A stretch of DNA of 64,000 nucleotides from Bacillaceae bacterium OF18-1A (GTDB lineage: Bacteria; Bacillota; Bacilli; Bacillales; Bacillaceae_G): assembly GCA_027694045.1 (NCBI GenBank), contig JAQEWB010000002.1:930001-994000 (forward strand), given 5' to 3'. Below are positions 57,758 through 64,000 of this stretch, piece after piece (the first letter of the stretch is position 1; the number at the start of each line of letters is the position of its first letter). Made by a program: the position numbers and the translations under genes. A model generated the notes under the pieces. That model had not been told where the DNA came from. It made no database searches and saw only the letters and a program-made list of their open reading frames with translations.

Positions 57758-58141
57758 CTGAACAATAATAGTAGAATTCTTCCTAAACTTCCATTCCATC
57801 CACTTCATAACAAGCGGCTTCAATAAAGATCTCGTAGCAGGGACAATAAAGATAAAACCTATTATATCCGTCACATACCCAGGGAGCACTAGGAGAATAC
57901 CTCCTACGAATACAAAAATACCATCCAGTACCGCTCCGCCCGGCATTTCTCCTCTATTCAACTTAGATTGAATCTCTCTAAGCACTTTAAACCCTTGCCT
58001 TCTTGCTAAATATGCACCTACAACTCCCGTAAATACAATCATAGCAAACGTAGACCACAAACCTATTAAATGACTCGATCCGATTAATACCGTAATTTCA
58101 ATTGCCGGTATCAAAACGAGCAAGAATAGCAACCATTTCAT
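57752..58141 (-). CDS. fxsA: FxsA family membrane protein (YtzA)
   Basis: A 129-residue protein with four membrane spans and family motifs IEITVLIGSSHLIGLW and DGIFVFVGGILLVLPGYVTD. E. coli FxsA alleviates F-plasmid exclusion of phage T7; the Bacillus role is unknown. The ATG at 58141 follows AAGGAGTGTAGAACT. It is the next gene after pyk on the same strand. Confidence 0.9.
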   Translation of the reverse strand: MKWLLFLLVLIPAIEITVLIGSSHLIGLWSTFAMIVFTGVVGAYLARRQGFKVLREIQSKLNRGEMPGGAVLDGIFVFVGGILLVLPGYVTDIIGFIFIVPATRSLLKPLVMKWMEWKFRKNSTIIVQK

Positions 58142-58302
58142 AGTTCTACACTCCTTCCGCACTTTATTTTAAACGCCTTTTAAACGCCCATACAAGCTTT
58201 TTGACAACGAGACTACTTTCCCCATTACCACCCACAACGAACGGTTTTATACGCGCTTTCAGGTATCTCAAACTATCTGCATCTTATTTTTGTGTAAAAA
58301 AA

Positions 58303-58326
58303 AGAGAAGGACTCCGATCCTTCTCT
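58303..58326 (-). terminator. Terminator of pfkA-pyk
   Basis: Stem AGAGAAGGA/TCCTTCTCT followed on the minus strand by a U run. Confidence 0.88.
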
Positions 58327-58335
58327 CCGTATTAC

Positions 58336-60093
58336 TTATAGCACTTCCGCATGTCCATTATAAACAATTCCGCGTGCTGCATCAACTGTTACTTCTTGGC
58401 CATTTTTTAAAGTTGCTGTTACACCGTTTACACCAACGATAACAGGAATACCGATTGATACACCTACAACAGCTGCATGGCTAGTTAAGCCACCTTCTTC
58501 TACAACTAAAGCAGCAGCTTTTTCGATTGCAGGAATCATATCTTTGTCAGTGCTTGTTGTAACAAGGATATCACCTTCGTTTACGTTCGCTACAGCTTCA
58601 GCAGCTGTTTTTGCTACAACCACTTTACCTTTTGCAGCTTTACGACCGATCCCTTGTCCTTTAGCAACTTCTTCACCAACAACGTGGATTTTCATTAAGT
58701 TTGTTGTACCAGTTTCAGCAACCGGAACACCAGCAGTAATTACTACAGTGTCTCCAAGTCCGATTAGACCTGCATCCATACCTGTTTGAATCGCTGTATC
58801 TAACATTTCGTCAGTAGACGCTGCACGTTTGTCAGCCATAAATGCTTGTACACCCCAAACAAGTGCAAGACGACGTCCTACTTGCTCGTCAGATGTTACA
58901 GCTACGATTGGAGATTTTGGACGGTATTTAGAGATCATTTTTGCAGTATATCCACTTTCTGTTGGAGCTACGATTGCAGCTACATCAAGAGCAAGTGCTG
59001 TATGCGCAACAGATTGGCTAATTGCATCTGTAATTGTTGGAGTGAACTCTTTAATACGTTTTTTGAACATATCTTCGTATTGTAATGATTTTTCAACACG
59101 TACTGCAATGTTAGCCATCATCGTTACTGCTTCTACTGGGTATTGACCAGCAGCTGTTTCACCTGAAAGCATGATTGCATCTGTACCATCGAAGATTGCG
59201 TTAGCTACGTCACTTGCTTCCGCACGAGTTGGGCGTGGGTTACGTTGCATAGAATCTAACATTTGTGTTGCAGTAATAACTGGTTTACCTAACACGTTAC
59301 ATTTTTTGATTAGACGTTTTTGTACTAGTGGTACTTCTTCTGGTGGAATTTCTACACCCATATCACCACGAGCTACCATTAAACCGTCAGAAACTTCTAA
59401 GATTGAATCGATATTATCGATACCTTCTTGGTTTTCGATTTTTGGTACGATTTGGATGTATTGAGCGTTATTCTCTTCTAATAATTCACGGATTTCTAAT
59501 ACGTCAGCCGCTTTACGAACGAATGAAGCTGCGATGAAATCAACTTTTTGTTCGATACCGAAGATGATATCTTTTACGTCTTTTTCAGTGATACCTGGAA
59601 GCTTAATGCTTACGTTTGGTACGTTAACACCTTTTTTATTTTTAACAGTTCCGCTGTTAAGAACTTTTGTACGGATGTTTCCGTTAGATTTCTCGATTAC
59701 TTCTAGTTCGATAAGACCGTCATCGATTAGAATGCGAGAACCTGGGTCTACATCATCATAAAGACCAGCATATGATACAGAGAACTTCTCTGCAGTACCT
59801 AATACTTGCTCAGTAGAGATAACTACTTCTGCACCTGTTACAAGCTCAGCTTGTCCGTCTACGAAGTCATGAGTACGGATTTCTGGACCTTTTGTATCAA
59901 GTAAGATACCAACTGTTTTACCAGTTTTCTTTGAAGCTTCACGAATGTTTTTAATACGAGCTCCGTGCTCTTCATGGCTACCATGAGAGAAGTTTAAACG
60001 AGCAACGTTCATACCTGATTCGATCAATTGCTCTAATTTCTCAATACTTTCACTAGCAGGACCTATAGTACATACAATTTTAGTTTTACGCAT
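58336..60093 (-). CDS. pyk: Pyruvate kinase
   Basis: A 585-residue Bacillus-type enzyme. The standard barrel and C domains ([32 protein letters not shown]) are followed by an extra C-terminal PEP-utiliser-like domain ([19 protein letters not shown], about 510-585). It makes pyruvate and ATP from PEP. The ATG at 60093 follows CGGAGGTGCAAT. It lies 53 bp after pfkA. Confidence 0.97.
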   Translation of the reverse strand: MRKTKIVCTIGPASESIEKLEQLIESGMNVARLNFSHGSHEEHGARIKNIREASKKTGKTVGILLDTKGPEIRTHDFVDGQAELVTGAEVVISTEQVLGTAEKFSVSYAGLYDDVDPGSRILIDDGLIELEVIEKSNGNIRTKVLNSGTVKNKKGVNVPNVSIKLPGITEKDVKDIIFGIEQKVDFIAASFVRKAADVLEIRELLEENNAQYIQIVPKIENQEGIDNIDSILEVSDGLMVARGDMGVEIPPEEVPLVQKRLIKKCNVLGKPVITATQMLDSMQRNPRPTRAEASDVANAIFDGTDAIMLSGETAAGQYPVEAVTMMANIAVRVEKSLQYEDMFKKRIKEFTPTITDAISQSVAHTALALDVAAIVAPTESGYTAKMISKYRPKSPIVAVTSDEQVGRRLALVWGVQAFMADKRAASTDEMLDTAIQTGMDAGLIGLGDTVVITAGVPVAETGTTNLMKIHVVGEEVAKGQGIGRKAAKGKVVVAKTAAEAVANVNEGDILVTTSTDKDMIPAIEKAAALVVEEGGLTSHAAVVGVSIGIPVIVGVNGVTATLKNGQEVTVDAARGIVYNGHAEVL

Positions 60094-60146
60094 ATTGCAC
60101 CTCCGAAATTTATGAAACCGTTCCCAAATATCCGACACTACGCCGA

Positions 60147-61112
<966 letters not shown>

Positions 61113-61202
61113 TCACCTCATAAAGATTATTTGCCTTATAATAAAATAACACGAAAAAATATAAAAATACAATGGAGAAGATGTGTCTTTTCATAATAAA
61201 AA

Positions 61203-61228
61203 CGTGCATTCGCGAAGTGGAACGCACG
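61203..61228 (-). terminator. Terminator of accD-accA
   Basis: CGTGCATTC/GAACGCACG (9 bp, one G-T pair) is followed on the minus strand by UUUUUAUU. Confidence 0.75.
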
Positions 61229-61234
61229 CTTTTC

Positions 61235-62209
61235 TTATTTTATCCAAATGGAAGCGTTTGAAAACGAAACTTGCCCAATTTTCATATATTTTTCATAACG
61301 TTTTTCGATTAATTCCTCTTTCGAAATTCCGCTTAATTGTTCAAATGTTTTTCGAATCATCAAGTCTATATTTTCTGATTGTTTCAAAATATCACGGTGA
61401 GCTCCGCCTCGTGCTTCTGGAATAATTTCATCAATTACACCCAATTCTTTCAAATCTGCTGCTGTGATTCTCATCGCTTCTGCAGCTTCTTTTGCTTTTC
61501 CTGCATCTTTCCAAAGAATCGCTGCTGCGCCCTCTGGTGTAATAACAGAATAAGTGGAATTTTCTAGCATATGAATGTAATCCCCTACTCCAAGACCTAG
61601 CGCACCACCGCTACCGCCTTCACCGATAACGATACAAATAACAGGTACCGTTAAACCAGCCATTTCAAATAGATTGCGGGCGATAGCCTCACTTTGACCA
61701 CGTTCTTCAGCAGCTTTACCAGGATAAGCGCCCTTCGTATCAATAAAACAAATAATTGGACGATTAAACTTTTCCGCCTGCTTCATTAAACGCAATGCTT
61801 TTCGATATCCTTCTGGATGAGGCATCCCAAAATTACGGCGAATATTTTCTTTCGTATCTTTCCCGCGCTGATGCCCAATTACAGTTACAGGCATCCCTTT
61901 ATACTTCGCAATGCCGCCGACAATCGCTGCATCATCGCCAAATAGACGATCTCCATGACATTCAAAAAAATCAGTAAATAAGTGCTCAATATAATCGAGC
62001 GTTGTCGGTCGTTCTGCATGACGAGCAATTTGAACACGGTCCCATACCTTCATATTGCCGTATATATCTTCCTCTAAATTTCCTAGCTTTTCTTCCAAAA
62101 TACGAATCTCCTCACTGAAGTCCATCTGGCTGTTTTTCGTATAGTCTTTCAGTTCACGAATCTTATTTCTTAGCTCAACAACTGGTTTCTCAAATTCTAG
62201 CTCTGCCAT
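61235..62209 (-). CDS. accA: Acetyl-CoA carboxylase carboxyltransferase subunit alpha
   Basis: A 324-residue subunit with the crotonase-like carboxyltransferase fold: [53 protein letters not shown]. With AccD it transfers carboxyl from biotin to acetyl-CoA. The start overlaps the accD stop by 13 bp; GGAGGGGAGATGGCTGT precedes the ATG. Confidence 0.97.
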   Translation of the reverse strand: MAELEFEKPVVELRNKIRELKDYTKNSQMDFSEEIRILEEKLGNLEEDIYGNMKVWDRVQIARHAERPTTLDYIEHLFTDFFECHGDRLFGDDAAIVGGIAKYKGMPVTVIGHQRGKDTKENIRRNFGMPHPEGYRKALRLMKQAEKFNRPIICFIDTKGAYPGKAAEERGQSEAIARNLFEMAGLTVPVICIVIGEGGSGGALGLGVGDYIHMLENSTYSVITPEGAAAILWKDAGKAKEAAEAMRITAADLKELGVIDEIIPEARGGAHRDILKQSENIDLMIRKTFEQLSGISKEELIEKRYEKYMKIGQVSFSNASIWIK

Positions 62210-63066
62210 ACAGCCATCTCCCCTCCTTGATGAACTTCTAAAATCTTGCGAAGTGATTCTTTCATATCATCACGATGCACAACCGCATCTAATTGACCAT
62301 GTTCTAGTAAAAATTCTGCCGTTTGGAAATCTTCCGGTAGTTTCTCACGCACTGTTTGTTCAATTACACGTCTACCGGCAAACCCGATAAGTGCACCTGG
62401 TTCTGCAAGATTATAATCACCAAGTGAAGCGAAACTCGCTGAAACCCCGCCCGTCGTTGGGTGAGTCATAACAGAAATAAATAACCCTCCTGCATTACTA
62501 TGCTTTTTCAAAGCTACGCTTGTTTTTGCCATTTGCATTAAACTTAATATCCCTTCTTGCATACGGGCACCACCCGAAGCAGTAAAGATAATAAATGGAA
62601 CTTGTAAGTCGTATGCCTTTTCAACCGCACGGGCAATTTTTTCTCCTACAACAGAGCCCATGCTCCCCATTCGAAAACGAGAATCCATTACTGCAACAAC
62701 AACAAGCATGTCATCAATTGTTCCTTCACCAGTTACAACCGCTTCGTTCAATTCAGTCTTTTTACGATCGCTCTCTAGTTTCTCTTCATACCCTGGAAAC
62801 TCGAGTGGATTTAACGAAACCATTTCTTTGTCATACTCACGGAATGAACCTTCGTCCAATATACTATCAAGGCGTTCCCATGCATTCATAGGATGATGAT
62901 ATCCACAGTTCACACATACTTTTAAATTTTTTAAAAGCTCTTTCGTATACATGATTTTTTTACATTCCGGACATTTTGTCATAACACCATCTGGTACATC
63001 TTTTCGTACTTGTTCTGAAGGTATTGCAGCGTACTTTTTCTTTTTCACGAATAAATCTCTTAGCAC
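62197..63066 (-). CDS. accD: Acetyl-CoA carboxylase carboxyltransferase subunit beta
   Basis: A 289-residue subunit with an N-terminal four-cysteine zinc ribbon ([17 protein letters not shown], about 32-55) and the carboxyltransferase domain ([31 protein letters not shown]). It partners AccA in malonyl-CoA synthesis. The GTG start follows GAAGGGGGTCAAATT. Confidence 0.97.
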   Translation of the reverse strand: MLRDLFVKKKKYAAIPSEQVRKDVPDGVMTKCPECKKIMYTKELLKNLKVCVNCGYHHPMNAWERLDSILDEGSFREYDKEMVSLNPLEFPGYEEKLESDRKKTELNEAVVTGEGTIDDMLVVVAVMDSRFRMGSMGSVVGEKIARAVEKAYDLQVPFIIFTASGGARMQEGILSLMQMAKTSVALKKHSNAGGLFISVMTHPTTGGVSASFASLGDYNLAEPGALIGFAGRRVIEQTVREKLPEDFQTAEFLLEHGQLDAVVHRDDMKESLRKILEVHQGGEMAVWQS

Positions 63067-63098
63067 AATTTGACCCCCTTCGTTGAGAGCTAAGGTTA

Positions 63099-63150
63099 GC
63101 GTAAGAAGACAATGGGGCTAACACCAAAGTCTGATGTTAGCCTTATCTTC
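63099..63150. other. Extended hairpin between the FadR-like gene and accD
   Basis: GGCTAACA/TGTTAGCC is extended by TCTTCT/AGAAGA arms, in the leader of accD. It may terminate the upstream transcript or regulate accDA. Confidence 0.45.
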
Positions 63151-63251
63151 TCAATCTGTCTAATAACCTCTCTCTTTACGTTTAACTTTAACCGCTCTGC
63201 GGTAGAATGTTTGTCATAACGTGTCATGGTCATTTCGACAAATTTTATACA

Positions 63252-63896
63252 TTACGAGTGAAACTGTATATTCTCTACTAATTCATCGTAAATTTTTAGT
63301 GCACCACTTTCTTGTTTCTCTTCCAAAGTAGCACAAAGCTTCCTATACATATCGATAGTATCTCCTGAAACTTTACAAGAAAGAGTTGCTACGTAATCAT
63401 TTACGATCATCCAAATGCGATATAGTAAATAATTATCGACTTGTTCAATCAGTGTTTTAAAGAACGTTTGGTGAAGCATTGGAATTGAGCTTTCATTTTC
63501 TTCAAGCACTCGCTGTAATCTACTTAGCACTTTAGAAAATGTTTCTTTCGGTAAATTACATACAATTCGAATCATATCTTTCTCTAGCAATCGCTTTGTT
63601 TGTAATAAATCACGAATTGTTTTCTCATCTTGCAGCAAAAACGGAGCGATTAATTGTACAAGACCGTTATCGTAAAAGTTTCGAATAAAAGTCCCTTCAC
63701 CGCGTCTCGTCTCAATTAATCCTACCAATTCTAAAGCACGCAATGCTTCTCTTACAGAGGAGCGCCCTACGTTTAAGCGTGAACTTAACTCACGCTCAGA
63801 CGGTAAACGATCCCCCGCTACCAATCCATCCTCTTCCATGATGGAACGGATTTTTTTTACAATTTCGAGATATACTTTTGTATTTGATGATGTCAA
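63252..63896 (-). CDS. GntR/FadR-family transcriptional regulator
   Basis: A 214-residue protein with an N-terminal GntR winged helix (GLVAGDRLPSERELSSRLNVGRSSVREALRALELVGLIETRRGEGTFI, in parts) and a helical FCD-type effector domain. The start is TTG after GAGGAATTTCCA. It lies between the malic enzyme gene and accD, suggesting control of pyruvate/malate or fatty-acid precursor flux, which is inference. Confidence 0.88.
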   Translation of the reverse strand: MTSSNTKVYLEIVKKIRSIMEEDGLVAGDRLPSERELSSRLNVGRSSVREALRALELVGLIETRRGEGTFIRNFYDNGLVQLIAPFLLQDEKTIRDLLQTKRLLEKDMIRIVCNLPKETFSKVLSRLQRVLEENESSIPMLHQTFFKTLIEQVDNYLLYRIWMIVNDYVATLSCKVSGDTIDMYRKLCATLEEKQESGALKIYDELVENIQFHS

Positions 63897-63910
63897 TGGA
63901 AATTCCTCGC

Positions 63911-64000
63911 TTATTCTTTACCAATCAGCGCTAATTGTTTTGTTTTCTCAGCAACTTCATTTGGATCTACTTGACGGCGAGCTACTCCTGTCTCCATTGC
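63911..64000 (-). CDS. C-terminal end of a malic enzyme (gene enters from outside the window)
   Basis: The last 29 codons read AMETGVARRQVDPNEVAEKT, then KQLALIGKE-stop, like the C-terminus of YtsJ-type NAD(P) malic enzymes, which lie next to accD in Bacillus. Only this fragment is visible. Confidence 0.7.
   Translation of the reverse strand, partial: AMETGVARRQVDPNEVAEKTKQLALIGKE

Overview
The window is a low-GC Firmicutes chromosome segment with the gene content and order of the Bacillus cereus group (B. cereus, anthracis or thuringiensis). The evidence is the start of an IsdC haem-uptake gene, bcr-like intergenic repeats, sporulation genes (sspI, ytxC, ytvI, ytaF) and long stretches collinear with the B. 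subtilis polX-mutS2, pheST, thrS, dnaBI, polA, phoPR, citZ-icd-mdh and pyk-pfkA-accAD neighbourhoods. Nearly all genes read on the minus strand. No rRNA, tRNA, prophage, insertion sequence or CRISPR array was seen.

Layout. 1-3.4 kb: IsdC start behind three Fur-box-like sites, then a BrnQ carrier with a T-box leader and an RluF-like pseudouridine synthase. 3.4-9.4 kb: mutS2, polX, cvpA, zapA and, divergently, rnhC. 9.5-16 kb: a compact five-gene operon that B. subtilis does not have here. It encodes a SpoVK/CbbX-type AAA+ ATPase, a GrpE-like protein, an Hsp70, a membrane-spanning TPR protein and a membrane-anchored J-like protein whose HPD motif is replaced. This is the best candidate for an undescribed system. 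17-23 kb: asnS, pheT and pheS, with T-box leaders ahead of asnS and pheS. 23-32 kb: variable genes, namely an rRNA methylase, sspI, an HD hydrolase, a CPBP protease, two paralogous membrane proteins, an EmrAB-type efflux pair with a divergent TetR regulator, an M42 peptidase and a dUTPase. A cluster of bcr-like repeats follows. 32-47 kb: rplT-rpmI-infC with an L20-type leader, thrS with a T-box, ytxC, dnaI, dnaB, nrdR, speD, gapB, coaE, ytaF, mutM and polA. 47-55 kb: phoR-phoP, a MaoC-like protein, mdh, icd and citZ. 55-64 kb: ytwI, ytvI, fxsA, pyk, pfkA, accA, accD, a FadR-like regulator and the end of a malic enzyme gene.

Functional themes are aminoacyl-tRNA supply under T-box control (Asn, Phe, Thr), replication and repair (dnaB, dnaI, polA, mutM, polX, mutS2), and central carbon and fatty-acid precursor metabolism (citZ, icd, mdh, gapB, pfkA, pyk, accDA). 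Regulatory observations beyond routine annotation are: a BrnQ leader whose specifier reads Thr (ACC), a four-repeat Pho-box promoter ahead of polA, a structured speD leader with its own promoter, a CcpC-type dyad inside a 21-bp perfect hairpin upstream of citZ, and phased repeats ahead of asnS. Many genes use TTG or GTG starts and infC uses AUU. Starts were chosen from Shine-Dalgarno spacing and family length.
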